Origin: JAAEQG01 sp023133475
GTDB taxonomy: Bacteria; Planctomycetota; Phycisphaerae; UBA1845
Assembly (NCBI GenBank): GCA_030631415.1
Contig: DAOVLE010000004.1
Location: 1-52,608 of the forward strand
Direction of reading: 5' to 3'
Length of the DNA: 52,608 nucleotides
Part shown: one piece after another, positions 9,280-17,256 of the stretch
Position numbering within the stretch: the first letter of the stretch is position 1
How the letters are laid out: each line of letters starts with the position of its first letter
Made by a program: the position numbers and the translations under genes
Notes under the pieces: model-generated
What the model was told of the DNA's origin: nothing
The model's database searches: none
The model's input: only the letters and a program-made list of their open reading frames with translations

Positions 9280-10122
9280 TCACAGAGCTTCCAACCCTCG
9301 CACGAAGGCCTGGATGGTCCACTCGGGTGTGGATGCCCCGGCGGTGACCCCCGCGACTTTCGCCTCCGCCACCATCGCGGGGTCGAAGTCCTCCCATTTC
9401 TCCAGGTGATACGTATGTGCACCCTCCGCCTGGCATAACCGGGTCAACTCTTGCGTGTTGGCTGAGTGCAGCCCGCCCAGCACGAACATGACGTCCACCT
9501 CGCTGCACAGGGCAACCGCCGCCGCCTGGCGCTGGGTGACTTCCATGCACAGAGTATTGTGAATTTTGATCTCCTTGAAGGGGCGTCTGACGATTTCCGC
9601 CACGATTTCCGCCAGGTGAGCCGGGGAATGCGTGGTCTGAGCCACGATGCCCAGACGTGTCTTGCGAGGCAGAGCAACAGCCACTTCTTCCAAGCTGTCG
9701 ATCACCACCACATTGGGGGCATAACCGATGACCCCGCGGACCTCGGGGTGGTTGCGGTCACCGATCATGACCACCTGGTAGCCTTCTTCGTGAAGCTTCC
9801 GAACCATATTCTGGGCCTTTTTCACCAGCACACAGGTGGCGTCAACAATGTTGAGATTTCGCCGGCGGGCCCGTGCGATCGTCTCGGGAGTGGCTCCATG
9901 CGATCGGATCAGAACATTGGAGCCTTTCGGGATGGTTTCCAGGTCGCCGGATTGGTCCAGACCCTTTTGCTCCAGATGTTCGACCACACTCTTGTTGTGG
10001 ATCACCGGCCCCAAAGCCACCACCTTATTTCGGCCATACTTCTCAATCGCCCGCTCAGCTATTTCGATGGCATACTCGACGCCGAAACAGAAGCCGCGTT
10101 TGTCAGCCAGTTTTACCTTCAT
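9280..10122 (-). CDS. ispH: 4-hydroxy-3-methylbut-2-enyl diphosphate reductase (IspH/LytB)
   Basis: IspH is the last enzyme of the MEP isoprenoid pathway. It is a [4Fe-4S] protein that reduces HMBPP to IPP and DMAPP in the cytosol. Counting from the ATG at 10122 the protein has 280 residues, with the three cluster cysteines at 12 (RGFCFGV), 97 (DATCVLV) and 192 (NTLCMEV). The substrate-site motifs VIHN, SHGA, HPEV, QTTHS, GGLHSANT (usually GGxNSSNT) and TAGASTPEW are present. The ATG at 10122 matches the usual IspH N-terminus (MKVKLADKRGFCFGV). A GTG at 10137 would add five residues. The gene lies downstream of the T6SS block on the same strand, separated from it by 340 bases of palindromic repeats. 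Confidence 0.96.
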   Translation of the reverse strand: MKVKLADKRGFCFGVEYAIEIAERAIEKYGRNKVVALGPVIHNKSVVEHLEQKGLDQSGDLETIPKGSNVLIRSHGATPETIARARRRNLNIVDATCVLVKKAQNMVRKLHEEGYQVVMIGDRNHPEVRGVIGYAPNVVVIDSLEEVAVALPRKTRLGIVAQTTHSPAHLAEIVAEIVRRPFKEIKIHNTLCMEVTQRQAAAVALCSEVDVMFVLGGLHSANTQELTRLCQAEGAHTYHLEKWEDFDPAMVAEAKVAGVTAGASTPEWTIQAFVRGLEAL

Positions 10123-10159
10123 CCGCAGATCGCTCACATCAGGGTAACGTAAAGAATCA

Positions 10160-10464
10160 ATGGAGAATGGAGAATGGGGGCTTGGCAGTTCGCGCTAGGC
10201 CCGGCATTTATGCCGGGTATTGGAGTGGTTGCCTTTGCCCCCCCCCGTTCCGTCCCGCCGCCGAAGGCGGCGGGGCGGAACGGGGGGATTCTTTGTTCAG
10301 CCTTCTCACCCGGCATAAATGCCGGGCCTAGCGCAAGCCATTGAAACGCAAAACTGTCTAGTCTCTGTAGGTCGGGTCCGCAGACCCGACATCCCCTGGT
10401 GACGCCGTTGGGAATCCCAAACGTCGGGTCTGCGGACTCGACCTACAGACTCCATTCTCCATTC
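10160..10464. repeat. Compound palindromic repeat block between the fused sheath gene and ispH
   Basis: Nested inverted repeats fill this gap. A perfect 27-bp inverted repeat pairs 10192-10218 with 10308-10334, and each arm contains its own palindrome (CCCGGCATTTATGCCGGG). Inside lies a GC-rich stem around 10239-10287 (CCGCCGCC-GAA-GGCGGCGG core). A second near-perfect pair joins about 10365-10390 with 10424-10449. The outer edges carry heptads of opposite sense (ATGGAGA at 10160, CATTCTC at 10453). No gene is seen. The block could end T6SS transcription. Confidence 0.8.
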
Positions 10465-12298
10465 ACATCGGCGTGAGCTTGTAGCCCAGCACCACCGGCA
10501 CTCCGCCTGGGACCAGGGTTTGCGGTGGGGTGACCGTGGCTGCCAGTTCGAGCACGCTCGGATCATCCTCGGATTCGCGGAGATGCACGGAGACGCATCC
10601 CGAGGTGGCGTCTTTGTCCAGCTTCAACCATTCGCGCACGTGCACTGCCACAAACGCGCGTATCTTCTCCGGTGTCATCCCGCGCAGGTACGGCTTCAGT
10701 GCCCACAACAACGCCGACAAACGCCCGGCGAAGAGAAGATAAGGCAGGCTAACCTCGAACAGGGCACTCGGCTCAGCCCGTTGCGGTCTGGCAGCCGTCA
10801 TCCCGTTGCACAGCACCGCGTTATCCTTCGTCCCGATCCCGGAAAACGCATTGATGCCAGCCATGCCCATTTCGTCGATTTTCGGCTGAGGGGTCTGCGT
10901 GTTGTTGGTGGGGCCGAACTGCTTGTCACCCTTCTTGCCGCCGTGAGCGATAGGCAGCCCTTCGATGGTCCCATGCGCCAAGCCGGTCACCGCCGCCGGC
11001 CAACCGGTCTCCCCCACGCTACGGGCGACCAGGCACGCCGCCGCAACCGACCCGGAAACCCACACGAAATCCTGCTCCGTAATGCTCTGCTCACGGAAAG
11101 CGAAGTCCGTGCCTGAACCGCTCTCCTTCTCATACGGCGTCCGCAGCAGACAGCGGCCAAACACCACCGCCAGATGCTTGGCATACGGTTCGTTCCGTAG
11201 CGTCTTCCACTTGGCAAACTGCCATTGGTCGAACATATTGAGAATTGTCGGAAGCGTAGCGGTCTGCCAGGAATGCTTGACCCCGAAAAAACGAGGCCCA
11301 ACACCAGCCAACACCACCGCCGGCAGACTTGCGGCATGTTGAGCCAATGCGTCGAGCGTCTCCATATCCGCGGCGCTGTTCCCGAACAACCCATCAACGG
11401 CGATAAAATCAGGAGCGTCAGCCCCTTCATCAAACACCGGGTCGATGACCAGCGATATCAAACGCTCGACACGCGCATTCTGTGGAGCATGCAGTAATGT
11501 CACCCGCACGTTCTTGCGAAAGTCGACCCGCTCGATCAGAAACGCCAGCCCACGCCAGGTTGACTCCAACTGCTGCACCTGCTCAGAGTGCAGCACCGCA
11601 TTAAGCCACAGCGAAATCCGCCGGTCGATCTCCGCCAGCGTCCGCCGCAAAGCCGACACCTCACCCGCGGGAATCACACTGCCCTTGCCCGCCGCTGCCG
11701 AAACCAGCGAACCGATCGGAGATTTCCCACCACCACCGCTGTCACCAGACGCATCATCGCCCAGATCGATCTGATCCAGCAAAGCGTCAACCTGCCCGGG
11801 TGGAACCGCCGGCTCCGCCGCGGAGGCGGGAACCTTGAGCGACTCCGTCAGCCAGGACAACCCGGAATCCGCGGCAACGATTTGACTGACCGCCCCATCC
11901 AGATCGGAGGCGGATATCTGCCCGCCAAGCCGCTTGGCGATCGACTCGCGCATCTCCATCAGCACGCGGGCTGCGGGAATCTGCTGGGCCAATACCTCGG
12001 GTGCAAAGGCACGCACCGAGTCGAAACGCAGATTCACCTCCACCATGACATTGCCCGAAGCCACCGGGTCGCTGATGGTGTAGTTCACGCCGGGCGAAGC
12101 CGCCGCCATCACTTCATCGAAACTGTCGGCGTTCACCTCGACCACCCGGTCAGCCAGCGGACCAGAAAGCGAGCCGGACTCCGAGCCTGCAAAATCGCTC
12201 AACACCAGAATGCGGTAGGGCTCTTCCCCGGTGACTTTCAGGCCCTCGGGCAGGGGAAGGTTAACTTCAAGATCAGGAGGTTCCGGACGATCAGCCAT
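10463..12298 (-). CDS. TssB-TssC fusion protein: second T6SS contractile-sheath-like polypeptide
   Basis: This 611-residue protein joins a TssB-like domain (about 20-155) to a TssC-like domain (about 212-611) through a Gly/Asp-rich linker. The N-terminal part follows the separate TssB of this locus: PYRILVLSDF against PFRLLVMGDY, VNADSFDEVM against VNKSNFDAVM, APEVLAQQIP against RPESIARQVP. The C-terminal part follows the separate TssC: AEIDRRISLWLNAVLHSE...LESTWRGL against AEIDQQISAQVNAVLHHD...LESSWRSL. The ATG at 12298 has AGGAG 8 bases upstream; an upstream in-frame start at 12331 is less likely. It is the last gene of the T6SS block, after the DUF4123 adaptor and a small ORF, and away from tssB/tssC. 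It may be an alternative sheath, cap or cargo-linked subunit; its role is unknown. Confidence 0.8.
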   Translation of the reverse strand: MADRPEPPDLEVNLPLPEGLKVTGEEPYRILVLSDFAGSESGSLSGPLADRVVEVNADSFDEVMAAASPGVNYTISDPVASGNVMVEVNLRFDSVRAFAPEVLAQQIPAARVLMEMRESIAKRLGGQISASDLDGAVSQIVAADSGLSWLTESLKVPASAAEPAVPPGQVDALLDQIDLGDDASGDSGGGGKSPIGSLVSAAAGKGSVIPAGEVSALRRTLAEIDRRISLWLNAVLHSEQVQQLESTWRGLAFLIERVDFRKNVRVTLLHAPQNARVERLISLVIDPVFDEGADAPDFIAVDGLFGNSAADMETLDALAQHAASLPAVVLAGVGPRFFGVKHSWQTATLPTILNMFDQWQFAKWKTLRNEPYAKHLAVVFGRCLLRTPYEKESGSGTDFAFREQSITEQDFVWVSGSVAAACLVARSVGETGWPAAVTGLAHGTIEGLPIAHGGKKGDKQFGPTNNTQTPQPKIDEMGMAGINAFSGIGTKDNAVLCNGMTAARPQRAEPSALFEVSLPYLLFAGRLSALLWALKPYLRGMTPEKIRAFVAVHVREWLKLDKDATSGCVSVHLRESEDDPSVLELAATVTPPQTLVPGGVPVVLGYKLTPM

Positions 12299-12335
12299 TA
12301 TCCATGCTCCTATAACTGATTGACAACTCATCTGG

Positions 12336-12416
12336 GGTGGCCCATGGCTTTAGCCGTGGGGGACACGAATCGGCGAACCATTCGTGTCCCCCACCTCTAA
12401 AGAGGTGGGCCACCCA
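12336..12416. repeat. Dispersed inverted repeat, 'GGCCCAT/CTAAAG' family
   Basis: An imperfect inverted repeat of about 80 bp. It starts GGTGGCCCATGGCTTTAGCC, has a mirrored GGACACGAAT / ATTCGTGTCC centre, and ends CTAAAG...GGGCCACCC. Near copies lie at 14389-14471, 22628-23043 and 35419-35550. It sits between the fused sheath gene and the 98-residue ORF. Confidence 0.85.
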
Positions 12417-12423
12417 GTTCCCT

Positions 12424-12448
12424 GTAGGGCGGGTGGAACCCGCCCTAC
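12424..12448. repeat. GC-rich hairpin repeat (GTAGGGCGGGT family)
   Basis: A perfect palindrome, GTAGGGCGGGT-GGA-ACCCGCCCTAC. The same motif occurs at 7413-7455, 9239-9260, 28944-28984, 42851-42871 and 51342-51363, always between genes. Confidence 0.85.
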
Positions 12449-12478
12449 GTCTGCTCGCTCCGCGGTGAATTATCCGTG

Positions 12479-12775
12479 TTAGGCAATCATGCCCTTGGGC
12501 GGAGTCGTCCGCAGCCATCGGGCGATCTCCTGGCGGATCGTGTACATCGAGGTCTCACATCCGCCACCGCCCAATGCCAACTCCACAATCCCGCAAGCAA
12601 TTCTCGCCTCGGGACCAGCCCCTAAACCAGCACCACCAAAACGGTGGTCCAGAGCATGACCCGCCATCCGCGCAAGGTCACGCATGTTGTAAATAATCGT
12701 GCCGACCTCGTACGGATCGTAGTTCAGCCGATACCGCAAAAAACCCATCACCTTTGCTTCGTCGATCGAATCCAT
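12479..12775 (-). CDS. Small unknown protein of the T6SS cargo module
   Basis: A 98-residue protein that I do not recognise. The N-terminal half is acidic/aromatic (RLNYDPYEVGTIIYNMRDLARMAGHALDHRFGG pattern). A middle Cys/Gly stretch (IACGIVELALGGGGCETS) and a short helix ending in RWLRTTPP follow. No signal peptide or membrane segment is evident. GGAG lies 7 bases before the ATG, in keeping with its neighbours and supporting a real gene. It lies between the DUF4123 adaptor and the TssB-TssC fusion, with repeats on the 3' side. Possible roles include a small chaperone or immunity factor, but nothing in the sequence decides this. Confidence 0.6.
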   Translation of the reverse strand: MDSIDEAKVMGFLRYRLNYDPYEVGTIIYNMRDLARMAGHALDHRFGGAGLGAGPEARIACGIVELALGGGGCETSMYTIRQEIARWLRTTPPKGMIA

Positions 12776-12811
12776 CTTCCGTCTCCTTCACTTGTTTGCA
12801 ACGGAAATCAG

Positions 12812-12847
12812 TTATTAGCTTTCAGCTTTCAGCTATCAGCCGTCAGC
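12812..12847. repeat. Heptanucleotide tandem repeat (AGCTTTC-type)
   Basis: Five degenerate 7-bp units run in register (AGCTTTC, AGCTTTC, AGCTATC, AGCCGTC, AGCTCC). They extend into the 3' end of the DUF4123 gene, so that gene's last codons and stop come from the repeat. Confidence 0.8.
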
Positions 12848-13524
12848 TCCTTGTCATCAGTTTCTTTACCTTCGGCGTCAGCCGCCTGGTCTTGTCCTGA
12901 ATCCGCCAGGGCAACCATATGCTCCTCACGCATCTGCATGAACGATCTGGTGCGGGCCTTTTGGCTGACAGCAGGCTTTTGCCTACCCCGCCCGGCGGCT
13001 GCGGAACGCTTGTCTCGCTCCGAGAGCGGCAACAACGCATACCGCGTAAACTCGTCGGGACTGTCACCACGAGCGATGAAGGCCTGCACCGGCCCGAAAA
13101 AGTTGGTCAACTCCTCGTCGTTACACACCGGCAAAAACCGCGACAACACCCGCGGATCGTAAAACCGCAAACACACATCCCTGCCAACATCGTCACGCAC
13201 CAGCAGGAACCGACGCAGATGCCTCCGCAACAGGCTCAACTCGATGCCCGACTCGATAAAGATGCCCCAGGGATCGTCCCACAACTCATTGCGAACCCAA
13301 CTTAAAAGGTCCTCATCACCCCGAACCAGATGCGGCGCCGCCAAACCCAGCACCGGCGGCAAGTCCTGACCATCGTACAGCGAGGCTGCCTCCACATTAG
13401 GCCTCTGGATCATCTCGGAAACGGCGGGGGCATCGGCGGCATCGAGAATCGCGTACATCCCCAGGTGCTCCGCCACCTCGAACAGGTCGTCCACCTTCAT
13501 GGGGTATTGTGTTAGTAGCGACAT
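12829..13524 (-). CDS. DUF4123-type T6SS adaptor/chaperone
   Basis: The ~231-residue protein fits the DUF4123 family (VasW/Tap/TEC adaptors). These bind a T6SS effector and load it onto its VgrG or PAAR carrier without being secreted. Visible family features are the N-terminal domain with MYAILDAAD and APHLVRG, the WGIFIESGIEL segment, a LRRHLRRFLLVR helix, and FRFYDPRVL-like FYDPRVLSRFLP. The charged tail after residue 165 is low-complexity and ends inside a heptad repeat. The upstream gene stops directly before it. A TTG at 13530 is possible, but the ATG at 13524 has GAGGT 8 bases upstream. The context of VgrG, PAAR and candidate effectors supports a loading role. Confidence 0.82.
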   Translation of the reverse strand: MSLLTQYPMKVDDLFEVAEHLGMYAILDAADAPAVSEMIQRPNVEAASLYDGQDLPPVLGLAAPHLVRGDEDLLSWVRNELWDDPWGIFIESGIELSLLRRHLRRFLLVRDDVGRDVCLRFYDPRVLSRFLPVCNDEELTNFFGPVQAFIARGDSPDEFTRYALLPLSERDKRSAAAGRGRQKPAVSQKARTRSFMQMREEHMVALADSGQDQAADAEGKETDDKELTADS

Positions 13525-13530
13525 CAGCAA

Positions 13531-14352
13531 TTACCTCACCCAGGTCAGCTTACCCGACCGGTTGCGCGTCAGGAAAACCGGGATACTCGCGAACACTCGC
13601 GTCTCCGGGAATTCATACCGGACCACCGGGCTGCCCTTCGCATCGTCCACCCGAGCCAACCGCCCATTGCCGAACAACGGAAACTCAAACTCGTCCGGAT
13701 TAAGCCCCCGTAGCGTACTGGTCGAGTCATTGGTCAGCCGCCCCAATCCCTCACGCACGTCCGCGACACGTTCGTCGGTGCGCTGGAACATCGCCCGGGC
13801 CATCTCCTGATTCCGCACCGTCTGCATCCCGACCGCCTCATCCAGGTCGTTGCGGCCCAGGGCATCCCACAACCGCCGCACCAACTCAGTAGCCTCGCGG
13901 CGGAAAGCGTCGTCGATAGTCAACCGCCTGGCTGTCAGCCATAACCACGCCGGAAAGTCCGTCGGAACCTTGAACTCCTCCACCAGCACGATCGGATAGG
14001 TGCCCGTATCGTCCGTATCCAGATCAAGCTCAAACTCCGCCAGGGTGACTTCCGGCCTGGTCTCGCGGTCCAGTGTCATGTCCCCAGCCGTCACCTTGCC
14101 CCGCAGATACGCATCTTCCTTTGACAGTGCCTCTTGTTTACGCGGCGGTTCGATGGAGATCTCCAGCAGGTTCTCGCCCTTCTCCAGCCATCCGTTAACC
14201 GTGATTTCGGTAATCAGATGTCTCTTGCCGGAGGTTTTGAACATGGGACAGTCGTTGACCCGCGCACGGACCTTGCACGCACCCGTATCGAAGTGCACCC
14301 GATAAACGGGTTCTTTCATGCGCTTTACTTTACGCGAGTCGCCTAATGCCAT
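13531..14352 (-). CDS. Unknown protein, beta-rich, paired with the DUF4123 adaptor
   Basis: A 273-residue soluble-looking protein with no signal peptide or membrane segment, and no family I can name with confidence. The first ~110 residues are rich in alternating strands (YRVHFDTG, KRHLITEITVNGWLEKGENLLEISIEPP), suggesting an immunoglobulin-like beta domain. Residues ~130-215 look helical and charged. The C-terminus has EFEFPLFGNGRLARVDD and VVRYEFPETRVFASIPVFL. Its stop directly abuts the DUF4123 start, and it follows the PAAR protein gene. It could be an immunity protein, an effector accessory or a second adaptor. Confidence 0.62.
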   Translation of the reverse strand: MALGDSRKVKRMKEPVYRVHFDTGACKVRARVNDCPMFKTSGKRHLITEITVNGWLEKGENLLEISIEPPRKQEALSKEDAYLRGKVTAGDMTLDRETRPEVTLAEFELDLDTDDTGTYPIVLVEEFKVPTDFPAWLWLTARRLTIDDAFRREATELVRRLWDALGRNDLDEAVGMQTVRNQEMARAMFQRTDERVADVREGLGRLTNDSTSTLRGLNPDEFEFPLFGNGRLARVDDAKGSPVVRYEFPETRVFASIPVFLTRNRSGKLTWVR

Positions 14353-14388
14353 AACCGGCTAAACTCCATAGTTGCTTCCGCGGGTGTC

Positions 14389-14504
14389 GGGTGGCCCATG
14401 GCTTTAGCCGTGGGGGACACGAATCGTGCCATACATTCGGGTCCCCCACCGCTAAAGCGATGGGCCACCCACTACTCACTGTCCACTATCCACTACTCAC
14501 ATCA
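14389..14504. repeat. 'GGCCCAT/CTAAAG' inverted repeat followed by a CACTACT heptad tract
   Basis: A full copy of the ~80-bp inverted element occupies 14389-14471. It runs directly into five 7-bp units at 14470-14504 (CACTACT, CACTGTC, CACTATC, CACTACT, CACATCA), reaching the 3' end of the PAAR protein gene. Confidence 0.8.
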
Positions 14505-14505
14505 G

Positions 14506-16290
14506 CTACGCATTCTTAACGAAATAGTGTTCTCCCTTCGCGAGCACTATCTGGTCCCAGAGATCGTGGGACAGTTCGTACTTGTAACCCTTGATTTCGT
14601 CGTCGTCTTCTTCCTCTTCGTCGTCATCAGAACCCAGTTCAAAGCCTGCATGGGCAGCGGCGATGATATACAGCGTCAGCGGGTCCCAGGTCAGAGACCC
14701 CGCCACCCCGAAGCCCACACGGTTCACCATGGCTTTGAGGGAGGCGTTCAGCGCCGTCTTGCCACCCATCCTCAGCTCGGCGGTTATCGTGAAGAAGAAC
14801 CACTTCTTCTCCATCTTGGCCCGCCCTTCCAGGGCGCATTCGATCTTTCCGGTGATTTCCCCTTCGCAGGTCGGCTGAGGATCGCCCAGCATCCGGCTGG
14901 CGGAGACATTCCCGCCGATTTCACCGTCCGCCTTCAGGTAGATGCCGACCTCCGCCACATTGTCCACCAGCTTCTTCAGCCGTGCCATCGCCGGCGAGCC
15001 GACTATCGCCAGAACCACCGCGATAATGTCAACATCAACGCCGATGCCGATCAGCGGGTCGAAACCGGCGCTGACCTTCAGCTCATAGCCGGCCTTCCAC
15101 GAACCCTCGATCTCCTTCCATCCCCACTCGCCCTTGATGAAGAGGTTAGGCCGTTTGATCTCCACCTCTGTCCCGGCGTACTTGGCGAGCAGGTTGGTCG
15201 AGTGGTCCGCACAATCCAGTGCCACCTTTGCCACCGTCAGGGCTTTGTCCAAGTATTTTTGGAAGTCTTTGCCGAAGTCGTACTGCTGCTGGCCGCTCTT
15301 GGCTTCAATGATGACCTCGGCAGGCTCCTTGCTCTCCTTGGCCAGCTCGATGCTCAGCCCCACGGTCCAATGCAGATCGGGATAGGCAAGAATCTGCACG
15401 CCCGGGACCCTGCCGCAGTTCTTGGCCTGGATCGTATACTTCTCCGGTGGCACACCCCGAGGCCAAATCACCGAGAACGGATTCCGCGTCAGCGCATCGA
15501 ACAGCATCGAGGGCGGCAGAACCACCAGCTTGCCCGAGGCAGAGGTCGGCGTCTTCTTCTCACCACGCAACTGACCCGGGGAAACCTCCAGAGGCCTTTC
15601 CAGATGCGTCTCGCAATAGGGCTTATCCAGCGTGGTGCGGACTTCGATCTCGTCCCCTTCCGGGCCGGAGACCACTTCGAGCTGGTTCATGGTCCGGCCT
15701 GGTTTGTCGGCGTCGCCGACCGTTAGCACATACCCGCGTTCGGAATGCCCACACTTGACCACAAACTGTTGCAGGTGACAGACATCTGTCTCGGGCTCAC
15801 CCTCCGGGGCTTCGGTTTCGACCGGCGGGCCGTGCTTGGCGATCACCGACGTGGCTACGCCTTGGGTGGCTTCGCAGGTTCCCTGATTGGTTTGCTTGGC
15901 TTTGCGTAGGGCGGAGGCTTGCGTCACAGCCCCTGATGCCGTCGCACCACCGCCGCCACCGGCACCGCCTCCGCCGCCACCACCTCCGCCACCACTGCCG
16001 GCATCGCCGATCATGGTCGTGGGGTGGCCCAACACGATCACGCCGCCGTGGGCGGTATTGTCGCCCATCCGGGCGGCCGGCATGTTGCCTATCAGGACGG
16101 TCGGCGATCCCTTGACGATGGTGTCCGGCGGGCCAACGCAGGTGAGCATGTCGCCGATGCGCGCCGCCGGCAGGAAGCCGATCAGCGTCGTCGGGTGGCA
16201 CGGGGGAAGGATCGGTCCGCCCACGTGTGGGACCACGCCCGTCACCATCGGGCAGGTGTGCATGTCAGTAAGTCGTGCAGCCGGAGGCAT
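14506..16290 (-). CDS. PAAR-repeat protein with long C-terminal extension, candidate specialised T6SS effector
   Basis: 594 residues. The first ~96 form a PAAR spike-tip domain with PAAR motifs at 3-6, 41-44 and 71-74, plus His/Cys residues (H11, C13, H22, C31, H32) suited to metal binding. PAAR proteins cap VgrG and pierce the target membrane. A Gly run at 98-115 links to an extension of over 400 residues. This extension is beta-rich, with hydrophobic segments (DIIAVVLAIVG near 425; PLTLYIIAAAHAGFELG near 540) and an acidic DDDEEEEDDD tract before the C-terminus. No catalytic motif stands out, so a membrane-active or structural domain is more plausible than a nuclease or hydrolase. AGGA lies 11 bases before the ATG. 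It lies between two unknown genes in the VgrG cargo module. Confidence 0.82.
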   Translation of the reverse strand: MPPAARLTDMHTCPMVTGVVPHVGGPILPPCHPTTLIGFLPAARIGDMLTCVGPPDTIVKGSPTVLIGNMPAARMGDNTAHGGVIVLGHPTTMIGDAGSGGGGGGGGGGAGGGGGATASGAVTQASALRKAKQTNQGTCEATQGVATSVIAKHGPPVETEAPEGEPETDVCHLQQFVVKCGHSERGYVLTVGDADKPGRTMNQLEVVSGPEGDEIEVRTTLDKPYCETHLERPLEVSPGQLRGEKKTPTSASGKLVVLPPSMLFDALTRNPFSVIWPRGVPPEKYTIQAKNCGRVPGVQILAYPDLHWTVGLSIELAKESKEPAEVIIEAKSGQQQYDFGKDFQKYLDKALTVAKVALDCADHSTNLLAKYAGTEVEIKRPNLFIKGEWGWKEIEGSWKAGYELKVSAGFDPLIGIGVDVDIIAVVLAIVGSPAMARLKKLVDNVAEVGIYLKADGEIGGNVSASRMLGDPQPTCEGEITGKIECALEGRAKMEKKWFFFTITAELRMGGKTALNASLKAMVNRVGFGVAGSLTWDPLTLYIIAAAHAGFELGSDDDEEEEDDDEIKGYKYELSHDLWDQIVLAKGEHYFVKNA

Positions 16291-16315
16291 GGTTCATGCG
16301 TCCTTTACAAAACCA

Positions 16316-17212
16316 CTATAAGATCAAATCGCCCTGTGCCCGGGCATATCGGTCCCGGTCGTCACGCTGCTCCTCGGTCAGAGCTTCCAGGAACAACTCC
16401 CTGGCTCGATATCCACGGGTCTTCTGGAAGCAAACCAATTCCTGGTCACCCTTCATGTCGATACGATTCATCGTGGCAGTCAGCGCCGTCACCGCCGCCT
16501 CGTCGCCCAACTCCCAGCCCTCTCGCATCAGGCCGAACCCCGCGTGCTCGTCCCAGGCGAAGGGGCTTGCGTCGCTATTGAAACACAGGTACGCCGCCGC
16601 CCACCGTTCGAGCCGTTCCGCGTCATCGGTAATCTGCACGATGGCATCCTTGCGAGCTTTGGCGGACAGCACCCACGGCAGCAACCGAGCGTTGCACCCC
16701 ATCAACATGCCGAGCTTCTCTTCCGGGCCTTTACGCTGACAATCCTGCAGTGCCTTACTCAATCGGTCGCGGAGCTTGGTCACCGGCGTGCCCGCCGGCA
16801 GACTGAAAAACGTCTCCACCAGGGTCTCGAAATCCTCCTGAGCCACCGGCGCTTCCACCAGCCGCTGGTATTCGCTGACGGCTGCCTTCTGCTGATCAGG
16901 CCTACCGAACTCGCAGATCGCCATGATCAGATAACAGGATTTCTGCAAGTCGTCATCCGTGGATTCATTGCCGGTCAGCATGCTCTGAAGTTTGCCGACT
17001 TGCCCTTCCGGGGCGTAGAATCGGGCCACCCGCATCGCCCGTTCGGTCGGCCCGGCGCTGTTCTTCTCCCCGAAACGATCGCGGATAAATGTCGCCGCCT
17101 GCGGTCGCTCCAGATCGGTCGGGAAGGTAAGCGTCATGTCCTCGTCGGGGTATACATACTCCCGCAGAAAGGCGTCAGCCTGCTCATCGGTGTAGTTGCC
17201 GCATCGGGGCAT
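16316..17212 (-). CDS. Unknown soluble protein of the T6SS cargo module
   Basis: A 298-residue, mostly helical, acidic protein without signal peptide or membrane segment. I do not recognise a family. It has regularly spaced helices (RAMRVARFYAPEGQVGKLQSML; KLRDRLSKALQDCQR; AERLERWAAAYLCF) and a C-terminal AFLEAL-like segment, reminiscent of helical-repeat proteins. GGAGG lies 7 bases before the ATG. It follows the LysM-HExxH gene and precedes the PAAR gene, each gap under 50 bases, so it is probably an immunity protein or partner for one of them. Presence or absence in other VgrG modules would show which. Confidence 0.62.
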   Translation of the reverse strand: MPRCGNYTDEQADAFLREYVYPDEDMTLTFPTDLERPQAATFIRDRFGEKNSAGPTERAMRVARFYAPEGQVGKLQSMLTGNESTDDDLQKSCYLIMAICEFGRPDQQKAAVSEYQRLVEAPVAQEDFETLVETFFSLPAGTPVTKLRDRLSKALQDCQRKGPEEKLGMLMGCNARLLPWVLSAKARKDAIVQITDDAERLERWAAAYLCFNSDASPFAWDEHAGFGLMREGWELGDEAAVTALTATMNRIDMKGDQELVCFQKTRGYRARELFLEALTEEQRDDRDRYARAQGDLIL

Positions 17213-17256
17213 GATGTTGCCTCCTTAGAAATCGCGACTCTGTCGTTTCGGTCCCG

